IMG/VR virus record: IMGVR_UViG_3300009079_001912
Coordinates: 1-44,111 of that record
Strand: one strand, 5' to 3'
Length of the DNA stretch: 44,111 nt
DNA from: a virus
Of the stretch, positions 9,369 to 19,743 are shown piece by piece. Numbering within the stretch: position 1 is the first letter of the stretch; each line of letters starts with the position of its first letter. The notes under the pieces were generated by a model. It worked only from the letters and a program-made list of their open reading frames with translations, had not been told where the DNA came from and searched no databases. Made by a program: the position numbers and the translations under genes.

Positions 9369-12300
9369 TTATTGCTCCTCCCAGGTCAAACTTGCTGCAA
9401 CATTTAGTAGTTCTGTTCCTGTGTATGACTCCTGACATTGTAGTGATAGGTATAATGTTTCTAAACTATCAGTAAGTGGAAAGCTTATATATTCTTTGTT
9501 ATAATCAAAGTAAGCAGACAAATCGTAATCTGATGATCCTGCGCTAACATAATAAGTAGCAACACTTGTTCCTGTACCTGGTATAGGTGATTGAACTGCA
9601 TTACTTACAAATACTGAGCTAAGTCTTTCTTTAGAAAAATCATTAATATTATGTGAAACTATATTTCCTTCACTATCAAAAATCTCATCTCTAACAAACT
9701 CTGAGCCTGAAACTATTTGTAGTTGTCCACTAAACACCTCGTGTGGATAAAAATAGTATAGATCGTTTTTGCGTTCTATCTTTCCTAATACTTTAATAAA
9801 GGCACTTGCATTGTTTAAATAACCTTTGAAATATCCGTATACAAAGTCGCCTTCTTCAGAAAGGTAGTTAATGTCAGTTGTTGATAATAAGTTACTTGAC
9901 ATTATATCTACAGTTGCATCAGTAGTAAACGTACCATTAACGCCTGTATTTGTTTGAAACAATGGTGTTTTTAATAATGTAAGTTTACCTGAATTTGCAC
10001 CGATTGTACCAATAGATAACTTTGTAGGATAAACTTGTACTCTATTTCTAACTTCATTACCATCGCCGCTAGTAATAGCTGCTTTAGTTTTTAGGCCATA
10101 TAACATTTTTGTTCTATCAACTACAACATCAATCGAGCTAGGTGAACCTGATGTTACTTTATCAATATATACATAATTGTTAACAGTGTCAACCCAAATA
10201 ACTTCAATATCTTGATCTGATGGATCACCAGTAATAATTTTAGCACCTATATAGAATGTACTTAGTGCAGGTGCACCATTTGTACTATCGACCTTAAAGT
10301 AAGGATTAGTTGTTGCTCGAGTAGAAGCAGTTGAAGTACCCGGAACAACATGAGTGTCGTCAACTGTGAATACATGCTTACTACCTTGTACATTACCTTT
10401 AGCAGGATCTACCGAGCTATGATTATAGAGTCTAACAGTTCCTCGGTCTCCGCCATCAATATAATACGAAGCACCGTACTTTACAAGATTCTCTGAGTAT
10501 GAACTTGCGTATCCATGATTTGCTCTGTCATCATTAGCAATACCTAATCTGTTTTCACTGCCGCCACCGTATACAAGATATGTAATTGGAAGCGTAGCAT
10601 TACCTAGTGATGATATTTTAAGTTGGTTTGAACAGCGTAGATGATGTACTCTAACCCAACGTGCTTCGCCGTTGCCAACTGGAACATATGCAAGAAACAA
10701 TGCACCAACAGCGCCGTACCAACTAAATTCAATTTTAAGCATAGTAACTTTACTAAAGTCGTAATCCCATACACTTTGCTGTACAACTTGCTCGTCATTT
10801 ACAACATAAGATTCGCCTGCTTTATTACCTGATACATTATCAGAATATACTGCATTACGTGTCTTTGCTGTTTCTCCATCTTCTTCAAAAGGTCCGTCTA
10901 AACTATCACCGCTGAATCTACTTCTTGGAACTCTATATTCGTACACGCTCCAATATTTAGGATCAACATGATCACGTATCCAACCAACGTATTCTAAATT
11001 AATAGCATCAATTTGATTTCGTAGCGTAGTATAATTAGCAGTAGTGTCAATAGCTGTATCAATACGTCCTTTAGATGTAGTGCCTTCGCCTCCTGCACCT
11101 AGTGGTAGTACGCCAGTGTCTGAATACATATAAGGGAACATGCCATCGTATTTTGCGCCACCGCCTAGATTAGGATTAGTAAAGTCTACATCGTAATCAT
11201 CGGGGAATAAAAACGGTACAGGTGTTTCTACTTCATGTACTCCTGCTCCAAGTGCTGAAAGAGTTATAGCAACAGTCGGTGTTAATGGATCAGCAAGTGT
11301 TATAACATTGCTCTTATGTCCGTCTACTGACTTAACATAATATGTCTTACCGTCAGTAAGTTCAGGACAAGTACCATAGTAGTTTACGTATTGACCAATA
11401 GTCATATTACCCTTTTCGAGTGTTAGTGTACTATCAGCAGCTGATATTTCTACTACTTGTCTTTCTTTCTTTTTCAATAGTGAAGGATCATAAAGAGCAG
11501 CATGTGTCATTATTAAACCGTCACGTAGTATTGTTACATCACCGAATACTTCGTTATCACCGTACTCAATGCCACCTTGATACTGTTCTGTAAAGTTAGC
11601 AATAGTAAGATCGCATAATTGAATAAGTTTGTCTTTGTAACCAGTAAGACCAAATAAGTCTACTACTGATACTATTGCTTTACCTGTTCCTGCATCATTT
11701 ACTTCAACTTCAACTGTTGTTGTATCTACTAATGCAGGGTTACCTGTAAGTAAGTGTTTAAGATAAGTATGTCTTGCAATTTCTTTTTGTACACCATTTG
11801 ATTCTTGCTGTGTGTATACTTTTATAGATCCACCAAAATAATATCTTTTAGCATTGTAAATAGTAGCAGCATTACCGTTACTACCGATATCACCAGAATA
11901 TGCATCAAGTGCAAATTTTACATCACGTAGACATTTATACTTTAGTGTTTTTTCATCTGTTACTGATGTATCATAAGTTTGACTTGCTGAAACAAGATAA
12001 CCTAAGTATTTTCTATACACTTCAAATACAGTATCAACTTTGCTTCTACTTCCGTATTGCGCAGCATCAATTTCAAGTTGAGTTGGCTCAGTGCCGCCAA
12101 CTGCACCAGTTTGTATTGCAGATAGTGTCTCAATTTTAGCAGCAGCAATAGTTTCACCAGCTGTTGTTAACTCGGTTTTGATTAGTTCTTTTAACCCATT
12201 ATGCACTGCTACTTCGTCGCCTCGGTCAAGATCGTTTGCAGTTCTATATGTAGTTGCATTAGCAATAGTATGTCCGTTCCCACCGTATTGCAAGTCGGCA

Positions 12301-13187
12301 ATGTATGCATCCATTGCTAAGTCCATATCACGCTTGCACTTTTCTTGTAGTACTGGTGATAGGCTATCGTAATATGATTGATTTGCATCACCTGCTGTAA
12401 CTACAGTGTTCATGTATGTAAATCTATTTTTTGAAATAAGTTTTGATGCTGCTGTTAGTAGTAATACTGTGTTATCAGTTCTTGCCGGCGGCCTACCTAC
12501 TAGAGCATGATCATCAAGTTGTCCGTTGCCATATTCTAACGGATTAGATCTAATAATACTTTGCGTTCTACGTACAACTGCAAACTGATCGCCTTGTGCA
12601 GTGTCTCTTGTTTCCCAATAGTATCCGTCAAACTTATCAAAGATACCGTATTTCTTAATTGTTGGGTTACGTACAGGTTTACGTGTTGTGCTTAATGCGC
12701 CAACTGATGTAGTACTTTTGATACCAAAGGTAGCAGCACTAACACGCCCAGGCTGATAACGGAAAAAACGCTTACTTGTAAGGACAGCTACTTCGTCGGC
12801 ACCAGCTTCAACTAGTGCGCCTGATTCTTCAGGTAAGTGACTTACTCCTGTTGTTTGCTTTCCAGGTATGTCGGTGTATGCAGTTGCTTCGTCAGCAGCA
12901 ACACTTATGCGTTGTTCAGGACTACTACTCCATTCACTTGGATTAACATCGTATGTATTAACATCTGCAAAAATACCTAGTGCAACTTCTGCTCTAGGTA
13001 TGCCAAGTAGTGATAGACTAACTTCTGATAAAATCTTATTTTGTTCTACAACAGGTACTGCTTCTTGGTCTGTTGAAACAACTACCGGAATTGATTTACT
13101 AGCAGGCTGCGGCCCTGGATCAACTGGTGTTGTGCGCCCTACATTGACCACATAGTTGTTATTGTTTATATTGTTAACACTTGACAT
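9369..13187 (-). CDS. Large structural paralogue with inserted helical modules, 1272 aa
   Basis: The start at 13187 overlaps the upstream stop by one base (TAATG). It carries the same core as its 1091-aa neighbour: RYQPGRVSAATFGIK near residue 139 and FSWYGAVGALFLAYVPVGNGEARWV near 820, followed by KYGASYYIDGGD. Here the two halves are about 680 residues apart, against about 120 in the neighbour. The insert holds two helical modules, KCKRDMDLAMDAYIADLQYGG (about 281-319) and KCLRDVKFALDAYSGDIG (about 417-453), related to modules in the 2887-aa giant fibre. The N-terminus is Asn/Val rich. This is a virion protein by context; the exact position in the tail is unknown. Confidence 0.88.
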   Translation of the reverse strand: MSSVNNINNNNYVVNVGRTTPVDPGPQPASKSIPVVVSTDQEAVPVVEQNKILSEVSLSLLGIPRAEVALGIFADVNTYDVNPSEWSSSPEQRISVAADEATAYTDIPGKQTTGVSHLPEESGALVEAGADEVAVLTSKRFFRYQPGRVSAATFGIKSTTSVGALSTTRKPVRNPTIKKYGIFDKFDGYYWETRDTAQGDQFAVVRRTQSIIRSNPLEYGNGQLDDHALVGRPPARTDNTVLLLTAASKLISKNRFTYMNTVVTAGDANQSYYDSLSPVLQEKCKRDMDLAMDAYIADLQYGGNGHTIANATTYRTANDLDRGDEVAVHNGLKELIKTELTTAGETIAAAKIETLSAIQTGAVGGTEPTQLEIDAAQYGSRSKVDTVFEVYRKYLGYLVSASQTYDTSVTDEKTLKYKCLRDVKFALDAYSGDIGSNGNAATIYNAKRYYFGGSIKVYTQQESNGVQKEIARHTYLKHLLTGNPALVDTTTVEVEVNDAGTGKAIVSVVDLFGLTGYKDKLIQLCDLTIANFTEQYQGGIEYGDNEVFGDVTILRDGLIMTHAALYDPSLLKKKERQVVEISAADSTLTLEKGNMTIGQYVNYYGTCPELTDGKTYYVKSVDGHKSNVITLADPLTPTVAITLSALGAGVHEVETPVPFLFPDDYDVDFTNPNLGGGAKYDGMFPYMYSDTGVLPLGAGGEGTTSKGRIDTAIDTTANYTTLRNQIDAINLEYVGWIRDHVDPKYWSVYEYRVPRSRFSGDSLDGPFEEDGETAKTRNAVYSDNVSGNKAGESYVVNDEQVVQQSVWDYDFSKVTMLKIEFSWYGAVGALFLAYVPVGNGEARWVRVHHLRCSNQLKISSLGNATLPITYLVYGGGSENRLGIANDDRANHGYASSYSENLVKYGASYYIDGGDRGTVRLYNHSSVDPAKGNVQGSKHVFTVDDTHVVPGTSTASTRATTNPYFKVDSTNGAPALSTFYIGAKIITGDPSDQDIEVIWVDTVNNYVYIDKVTSGSPSSIDVVVDRTKMLYGLKTKAAITSGDGNEVRNRVQVYPTKLSIGTIGANSGKLTLLKTPLFQTNTGVNGTFTTDATVDIMSSNLLSTTDINYLSEEGDFVYGYFKGYLNNASAFIKVLGKIERKNDLYYFYPHEVFSGQLQIVSGSEFVRDEIFDSEGNIVSHNINDFSKERLSSVFVSNAVQSPIPGTGTSVATYYVSAGSSDYDLSAYFDYNKEYISFPLTDSLETLYLSLQCQESYTGTELLNVAASLTWEEQ

Positions 13188-16100
13188 TAGTTAATCTTTC
13201 CTTTCGCTAGAACGAACTTATTCTTTAAATCTAAAGTACCGCTTGTACCTCCTGAAACGCTTCCATTTAAGGCAGCAAACTGTACAGTTATAATCTTAGT
13301 TATATTATTTATCGCAGTAATTGTTGCTTCTGTTGTAGTAAGTGAAGGGTCACTTGGTGCTGATAAGTTTAAACTGTTGATTCTTATTACATCGTTTAAT
13401 TTAAACTTAGTTGCATCCGTTACTGTTACTTCAACAAGTCCCTCACCAACATTAGTTGATTCTGCTTTAGTAATATTATTAGTTGGCACATATTCAGTTG
13501 CAATAATTCGATATACCATTCCGGCATAATCTTTATTATAATCTACGTGATTCATATCACGTAAATTTGAATCTATTGCTAATAGTTGATTTACTTGAGC
13601 TTCTACAATTCTAAAACTAAACTCACCTACACTATTTCCACTACCTGGTAAATCAAGTTGCATAATACCACTATACCCAGTACCAAGTGATTCGTTGGTT
13701 GATGTTTTGATTAGTTGATTCACTTTTCCTTCAAGTACTAGTCCATTAGCAGTAAGATCAAATATATTACCGTTTTCTTGATACAAGCCTTTGTAACTAT
13801 TATAATCGGTATCTTTATCGATCACAATATTAATACTATCATACTCTGTATTGAGCATATCAGCTACTGGTAAAAATTCACCAGCTGGCCCAAGTAAAAT
13901 GTTTGGATTAAAGATTGTACTAACACTACCGTAAGTTAATAATCCTGCACCACAATTTTCAATTATGTTAGTTGCAATTAAAGATTTATCCGAAGCTACA
14001 AAGTCAACGCTTGCTGGAAAGTTTTTAAGTGTTGATGATAACACTTTACTATTTCTCATTTCTCTAGCAACTACTGGACTAAATGTATCGTATCTGTAAC
14101 TAGCCGCGCCGTTTTCGATAACACTGTCTTTTAATGTTATAAACTCTGTAACAATTTGTGGATTAACTACATTATATAAAAATAAGCCACCGCCGACAAC
14201 ATTACTAACCTGCACATCTCTTATAGTAATTCTTTTACCGTACAAGTATACAAGGTAGTTTCGATTTGAACTTGTAGTAGTGTCATCTTGCAGTAAGTAC
14301 TGGTTTAAAAAGTTACCGTCTAGTTTAACATTCTCAATTGATACATCTTTAAATGTGCTTTCAGCACCGATTGCAACATCAGGAACAATAAGGTGATTAT
14401 CATTAGTATTAAAGTTTGTACTCCAATATTGTTTAACTAGTTTCGCTTCATTGCCTTTGCCGTAAATACTAAATCCAGTCGGAACAGTTAAGCGTGAAAC
14501 ATAATGAGTTCTGTTATCAAGATCTAGATAATTTAAACCAGAATCTGCTCTTGAATCAATTAAGTTTTGTAAATTTTGAGTATCATCAATAATACTAGTA
14601 ATACTTTCGTTATGATAAAATGTTTTGTTTAATACTACTCTATCACCATTAATACTTGTAATTATTGCATCGTCCCATCCATACAACGGTGCAGCTGGCG
14701 GCGCAATTGGAATATGAACAATTCCACTATTACTAGTAAATGAGTTTTTATCTGTCTTATTACTCCAAGTGTTTAAATCATAATTGTAATAATCAACAAA
14801 TATAAGATCCTGAGTTGCTACTTTAAGATCTTTTGGTCCTAATACACTAAGTAGTGAAAAGTCGCTTTCGATTCCTACTATTTTTCTGTAAACTATTACA
14901 CCTTTGTTTACATCTGTTCTTGAAAACGTAACTTTAAGGTTTTTGTTAAGGTTAAAAATATTACTAGTTGTACCAAGATCAGTAAGTACAACTTCAATAT
15001 CGCTTTGCTCCGTAGCAGCTGATATTCCGCCATTGAGTAAATCAAACTCTGCAATTTTATATGATACTGTTGTGTTTAATGCAGCATCAACACCAGGCTC
15101 TGTCAATCCAATTCTTTCAACAGTAGTAATTCCTAATCCAGTAGCTTCTTCAACCTCTTGTGTTGTGCTAACACCTAATAACCTTAATGCTTTACCAATT
15201 CTGTAGTTTGAAATATTTACAGGAGTATCAATAACAAGTGTGTTAGTAAGAACTTCGTTTAAATTTTTCCAAGTATCAATAACACTTAAAGATAAATCCG
15301 GACTGTAAATAATATCACCACCTACGACAAGATCACCACTTATACGTGCTCCGCCCTTAACATCAAGCGCATCGTCTCTTGTATCCTCAACACATAATTT
15401 TGTACCATCAAGTATACGTAGGCACTTATCATTTAGCTGCATTCTGTGAACGCCAGCGATATAAAAATCTAAATCATCGTTATCAACTTCCCAGTCAGTT
15501 TCAGCAATAATATATGTATCTTCGTCTGCATCTTGTAACTTGTTAGAAGTTTTAATTCTTATATAACTAGGGTTAGAAGTAATAGAAAGTTCTTGACCAA
15601 TTTTACTAGTATCAAGTCCATTTGGTTGTTCTTCTGCATACAAATATAAAGGAAGTACAGTTTCTGGTGTAATCTCAATTTCGATATATGCATTAGGTTC
15701 GCCTGCATTGCCGTCTATTGTAACATTCTGGGTGTATGCAGTAATTGATGCAGGAACAGCAGTATCAGCAGTAGTTGAAAAACGTAATGGAGCAATTTTA
15801 TTACTCGCATCTTCTAAAATAAATCTGTAACGTGTACCGGGCGTAAAGTATAACTCTGGTGTTTCGTTTAGTAATTGACCATTTAGAAAAAATGTTTCCT
15901 GTATTCCTGATCCGTCGTCTGCAATTGATACATTAAAGATAACAAGTTCAGAACCTTCCTGATTAGTAAACGGATGATTTGTAGAATCATAAGAACGGTA
16001 TAGATAACGTCCCCATACTGTTGCACCGCCATCTGTTGTGTAGAATTCTAAAACTACAGGCTCAGGGCGTAGTAATATTTTCTTAGGCCAGTTATAGTCT

Positions 16101-16540
16101 AATTTTAGTGTGCCTGCTGAGTTTTCAAATAGTATATTTACATTTGAATTACTGCGGAGTTCGATACGCATCGATGCATGGCGCCCTGTTACAGGCCAGT
16201 CAGTAAGTGATATAGTACACTCAGGTAATGTTTGAGCTACAACAAAACTTTGATAGTGTCCGTTATTAAAACTAATATTAAATGTGCTATCGTCAATAGA
16301 TCCACTATATGCTACTTTTGTAACAATTTTCATGTTACTATCAACAATTAGCGACCCGCCAAAATCATTTTCAGCATCAGTTCTAAACGTGTTTGCTTGT
16401 AATTCAGTTATTTCGCTTTTTGCTGTGGTTAATCCGCTAGCAATCGCTACAAAGTTATTTCTAAATCCTTGTGAATCGTTGTTTTGCCCAGCTCTTGGAT
16501 ATAACTGATCTATTCCACTTATGTCAATAATGCTCGCCAT
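13187..16540 (-). CDS. Tail fibre/tailspike-like protein with beta-helix, 1117 aa
   Basis: The ATG at 16540 follows a GAGGAA ribosome site. The N-terminus (residues 10-47: YPRAGQNNDSQGFRNNFVA and on into a helical TAKSEITEL segment) is a divergent form of the short N-terminal motif seen in two sister genes of this block. Residues about 50-200 form a beta domain (ISLTDWPVTGRHASMRIEL). Residues about 665-870 have the short repeating strands and asparagine ladders of a right-handed parallel beta-helix (IRDVQVSNVVGGGLFLYNV, ATNIIENCGAGLLTYGS), preceded by a SIYGKGNEAKLV cap-like stretch. Beta-helices in phage tails commonly bind or cleave surface polysaccharides. I cannot identify catalytic residues, so binding rather than enzymatic action is the safer call. 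Confidence 0.87.
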   Translation of the reverse strand: MASIIDISGIDQLYPRAGQNNDSQGFRNNFVAIASGLTTAKSEITELQANTFRTDAENDFGGSLIVDSNMKIVTKVAYSGSIDDSTFNISFNNGHYQSFVVAQTLPECTISLTDWPVTGRHASMRIELRSNSNVNILFENSAGTLKLDYNWPKKILLRPEPVVLEFYTTDGGATVWGRYLYRSYDSTNHPFTNQEGSELVIFNVSIADDGSGIQETFFLNGQLLNETPELYFTPGTRYRFILEDASNKIAPLRFSTTADTAVPASITAYTQNVTIDGNAGEPNAYIEIEITPETVLPLYLYAEEQPNGLDTSKIGQELSITSNPSYIRIKTSNKLQDADEDTYIIAETDWEVDNDDLDFYIAGVHRMQLNDKCLRILDGTKLCVEDTRDDALDVKGGARISGDLVVGGDIIYSPDLSLSVIDTWKNLNEVLTNTLVIDTPVNISNYRIGKALRLLGVSTTQEVEEATGLGITTVERIGLTEPGVDAALNTTVSYKIAEFDLLNGGISAATEQSDIEVVLTDLGTTSNIFNLNKNLKVTFSRTDVNKGVIVYRKIVGIESDFSLLSVLGPKDLKVATQDLIFVDYYNYDLNTWSNKTDKNSFTSNSGIVHIPIAPPAAPLYGWDDAIITSINGDRVVLNKTFYHNESITSIIDDTQNLQNLIDSRADSGLNYLDLDNRTHYVSRLTVPTGFSIYGKGNEAKLVKQYWSTNFNTNDNHLIVPDVAIGAESTFKDVSIENVKLDGNFLNQYLLQDDTTTSSNRNYLVYLYGKRITIRDVQVSNVVGGGLFLYNVVNPQIVTEFITLKDSVIENGAASYRYDTFSPVVAREMRNSKVLSSTLKNFPASVDFVASDKSLIATNIIENCGAGLLTYGSVSTIFNPNILLGPAGEFLPVADMLNTEYDSINIVIDKDTDYNSYKGLYQENGNIFDLTANGLVLEGKVNQLIKTSTNESLGTGYSGIMQLDLPGSGNSVGEFSFRIVEAQVNQLLAIDSNLRDMNHVDYNKDYAGMVYRIIATEYVPTNNITKAESTNVGEGLVEVTVTDATKFKLNDVIRINSLNLSAPSDPSLTTTEATITAINNITKIITVQFAALNGSVSGGTSGTLDLKNKFVLAKGKIN

Positions 16541-16566
16541 TATAATTCCTCTTTTACATATTTAGC

Positions 16567-19500
16567 TTAAACATTGAACTGATAATTTGCAAATAGTACA
16601 AATTTCTCAGTACCATCCTCAGTATTTGTAATAATATATCTATCTAGTTCAATGTTTAGTTGCTTAAAGTTAAATGTGCTTTCTTTAATTCGTTCTATAA
16701 TTTCGTCACCTTTGCCCGGAAGGCAAAAGCATAATGGTATAGCACTTACATACCCTAATGCTTGATATCCTGTTTGCGGTGTACGCATCCATAATGGTAA
16801 GTACTCTAACGATGTTTGCCCAATAGACTTTATGTTATCTCTCATGTGTTCAATACTTGAAATATATTTTACACTATCGGTATTTTGGCTAATTTTTACA
16901 GCATCACTATCTGCTTTTATTGTATTAGCCTTAGGACGTAGTCGGATAGGATCTGATTCAGTTTTTTCTAATTTAACAGTTAAATCGCCGCCTGCTCTAA
17001 CTTCGACTTCAAAGTCGCTATTATCAGTGCTAACACGTATATTACTATCACGAGTCTGTATTACTATAGAATCGTTTATTTTTTCAAATACAAACTTTAC
17101 AACTTCTCTACCGTATACTGGTAAAGCACTGAGGCCCTGACCAAGTCTTGTATTGTCGTCCATAGCTGCATATTGTACGCTGTCTACTGTAAGTTTGTTT
17201 TTTGTTTTAATGTTAAAGATTTTCTTAGTTTTACCACTTTCAGATTCAGCCGGATCGATTACAGGTACGTATATTACTTCATATACAGCATCGTTAGTTC
17301 CGATTTGTTTAGCTATTGCCTTGGTTGGCTGCCCTAGTTTGTACTTTTTTCTTTTATGATTTTTAGCAGCCGCTGATACAAATAAATCTATAGCTTTTTG
17401 TTCAATACCTGCGTAAATCAAAACTTCAATATTACTTCTTAATCCAAAATTTGGATCGTTTGCTCTATATACAAACTCTTGAGGAAATATATCAGGATCT
17501 CGAATAAATGCAGAATATTCTTTACGTTTTTCTAACGGTAACATTGGCCTAGAAACAATGTCAGTATACTCTATAGAATCTTTCTCTTCAACAATAAGAG
17601 TAAATTCTTGTGTAATTGCAACAACGTTGAAACGGTCTCTAGCCTCTACTGTAAAGTTATATGTACCGGCTGTAGTTGGCGTACCAATCAAATCGCCTCT
17701 ATAACTTAGGGCAGTACCGTCTGGAACAGCGCCGCCGGTTAACCTATATATCATTCTTATATTTGGAACAGTAGTTTCAGCTTCGACTGTAATTAATGAT
17801 GGCAAATCTGTCTTAATAGTTCCTAAGTTAGGCTGAGTAATCCAGTTTATAGACGAATCTATTTCGCCTAATATTTTAACTACAAACGTTTTACTCTTAC
17901 GTGGCTCTGTTACACTATTTGTAGTCGATGAATTAAATGTACTAGAAATAGAATCGCCTTTTACTAACGACAATCCAATATTAGTATCTGAATTTAAAAT
18001 GCCAGTTAAGTTGTTATCAAATGTAATTCTATCAAATCTGTCATATTTTAAAGTAACGGTTGGAGCTGCTGAATCATACGGTACAGTAGCTTGTATAATA
18101 TTTTCAATATCACTTTTAATTCTTGTATAGTTAGTATCACGAAGTGTAAGTTCCCATGTATTATTAGATGTTACTTTCACGCTTGGTGCAGCGTTTGGAT
18201 AGTCAACAAGTATTGCAGTAACAAGGTCATTTGGAGTAGCTGCTGGTAACTGTTCACTATCGATTTCGTATGTGATAAATGATCTAAAGTCTATAATGTT
18301 TAGTGAAGTATTGTTAAGCGTTAATGTTTTATTCACATAAAAGTCTTTTAGACGTTGGCTTATAGGTTTAACATCAACATATGCCTGTCCGCTTGCTGCT
18401 TGATTTAATGTTACTAAACTTTCTTGTACACCAATTGGACTATCGAGTATAATTTCGTCAAAGTTTTGATCCGATGTATTAATACCGATAACTTTGTATA
18501 GACTTGTATTAACAAAAATATTTCTACCAATTAAATCTGTTATTGGTGTGTCGCCTACTGTTTTGTCAACTTTAATTTTAGTTGAGCCTAGCATTGTGTC
18601 TTCTCTTACATAAAGTGTTAATGTAAGTATCGAAGTGCCGCCGGCATATCGAGAAGCATTAACTGTAAATTTATATTCCCTTGTAACTGCGGGTTGATAA
18701 GGCAGTGTTCCTGATACTTCGCCATTAAACGAACTAAGTGTTAGTCCTGGCGGAAGTGTACTAACCGATCCGTCGTCGTTAAGATTTTCTAAAGTGTATG
18801 TTACCACGCCGCGCACTGTATCAGTGTCAATTACATCTAGGTATATTGTTGTATAGTTATTAGCTCTTCTAAATCCTAAATCTCTAGGAGTGATCCATAT
18901 CGGTGTTCTTATATTTGTATTGTCTGCTCTAAATACACCGGTACTAGCTTCCATTAATATGTTGTCAGCTGTAAGGAAATCGTCTCCTACAACATAAATT
19001 TTAAAACTTCTACGTGCTACATTTATTCCGTCACTTACAGTAACCGCAAACGGATAGTATCGGTTTAACTTTTTAGGAATGTTATCTTGAGTGAAGAAAT
19101 CAAACGGCTGTGTGTCGAATAAGAAACTACTAAAACCATTACTAGGACGAGCACCAAAGTCACTCGGTGCATCACCAAACGGAAATGCATCAAACCCGCC
19201 GTTTTGAAATCTTTTATCTAAACTTAATAAAGGTTCCGTTGTACCAGTTAGTCGGCCATCTTTAGATAGTGATACACCTGGAGGTAACACTCCATCTCCG
19301 TCAGCAATATAATATTCTAATACATCGCCGGCAACTGTATCAGGATCAGTTGCGATTAATTGAAAATCAATAATTTCGTTGTCTAAAATAAAGTATGTTT
19401 CGTTAGGACCAACTGGCAGTAATCCTTGGTCAACTCCCCACTCCGGAACATCAGGTCCCCGTACTACTAAATTAAGAGTCCTGTCATCAAAGTGACCTCT

Positions 19501-19728
19501 CCAATATGCACGAATTACAAATCTATATACTGTATCTATTGCTACTTCAGCTACAGTACCTGAGATTACATTATTAGTAAGTGTCAACCCTTCAGGAAGA
19601 TTACCACTTATTACTTCAGTATCAATTTCATATGAAGAAGCAACTGGTAATATAACATTAACTGTAGTTCCTTCAACAAGTTTCTTTAATTCTTGTCCAT
19701 TACCTATGTTCCATAGAGATACTGACAT
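16567..19728 (-). CDS. Structural protein with several putative-Ig (He_PIG-like) domains, 1053 aa
   Basis: I set the start at the ATG at 19728: GGAA lies 9 nt before it, while an upstream in-frame TTG at 19737 sits too close to the same ribosome site. At least four segments match the LPxGLxL...GxxxGT...FxVxA pattern of putative immunoglobulin (He_PIG) domains, at about residues 43-73, 145-160, 323-357 and 664-697 (for example LPPGLTLSSFNGEVSGTLP). Such domains are common in surface-exposed phage tail proteins and bind weakly to cell-surface glycans. The C-terminal 250 residues are different: mixed alpha/beta with KKIFNIKTKNKL and a FANYQFNV end. A role as baseplate- or fibre-associated adhesin is inferred. 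Confidence 0.87.
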   Translation of the reverse strand: MSVSLWNIGNGQELKKLVEGTTVNVILPVASSYEIDTEVISGNLPEGLTLTNNVISGTVAEVAIDTVYRFVIRAYWRGHFDDRTLNLVVRGPDVPEWGVDQGLLPVGPNETYFILDNEIIDFQLIATDPDTVAGDVLEYYIADGDGVLPPGVSLSKDGRLTGTTEPLLSLDKRFQNGGFDAFPFGDAPSDFGARPSNGFSSFLFDTQPFDFFTQDNIPKKLNRYYPFAVTVSDGINVARRSFKIYVVGDDFLTADNILMEASTGVFRADNTNIRTPIWITPRDLGFRRANNYTTIYLDVIDTDTVRGVVTYTLENLNDDGSVSTLPPGLTLSSFNGEVSGTLPYQPAVTREYKFTVNASRYAGGTSILTLTLYVREDTMLGSTKIKVDKTVGDTPITDLIGRNIFVNTSLYKVIGINTSDQNFDEIILDSPIGVQESLVTLNQAASGQAYVDVKPISQRLKDFYVNKTLTLNNTSLNIIDFRSFITYEIDSEQLPAATPNDLVTAILVDYPNAAPSVKVTSNNTWELTLRDTNYTRIKSDIENIIQATVPYDSAAPTVTLKYDRFDRITFDNNLTGILNSDTNIGLSLVKGDSISSTFNSSTTNSVTEPRKSKTFVVKILGEIDSSINWITQPNLGTIKTDLPSLITVEAETTVPNIRMIYRLTGGAVPDGTALSYRGDLIGTPTTAGTYNFTVEARDRFNVVAITQEFTLIVEEKDSIEYTDIVSRPMLPLEKRKEYSAFIRDPDIFPQEFVYRANDPNFGLRSNIEVLIYAGIEQKAIDLFVSAAAKNHKRKKYKLGQPTKAIAKQIGTNDAVYEVIYVPVIDPAESESGKTKKIFNIKTKNKLTVDSVQYAAMDDNTRLGQGLSALPVYGREVVKFVFEKINDSIVIQTRDSNIRVSTDNSDFEVEVRAGGDLTVKLEKTESDPIRLRPKANTIKADSDAVKISQNTDSVKYISSIEHMRDNIKSIGQTSLEYLPLWMRTPQTGYQALGYVSAIPLCFCLPGKGDEIIERIKESTFNFKQLNIELDRYIITNTEDGTEKFVLFANYQFNV

Positions 19729-19743
19729 ACTAGACAATTCCTT

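Noticed and set aside
16541-16566. GCTAAATATG near the 1117-aa gene as a late promoter
   Set aside because: It differs from the NATAAATA motif at the core and was not counted.
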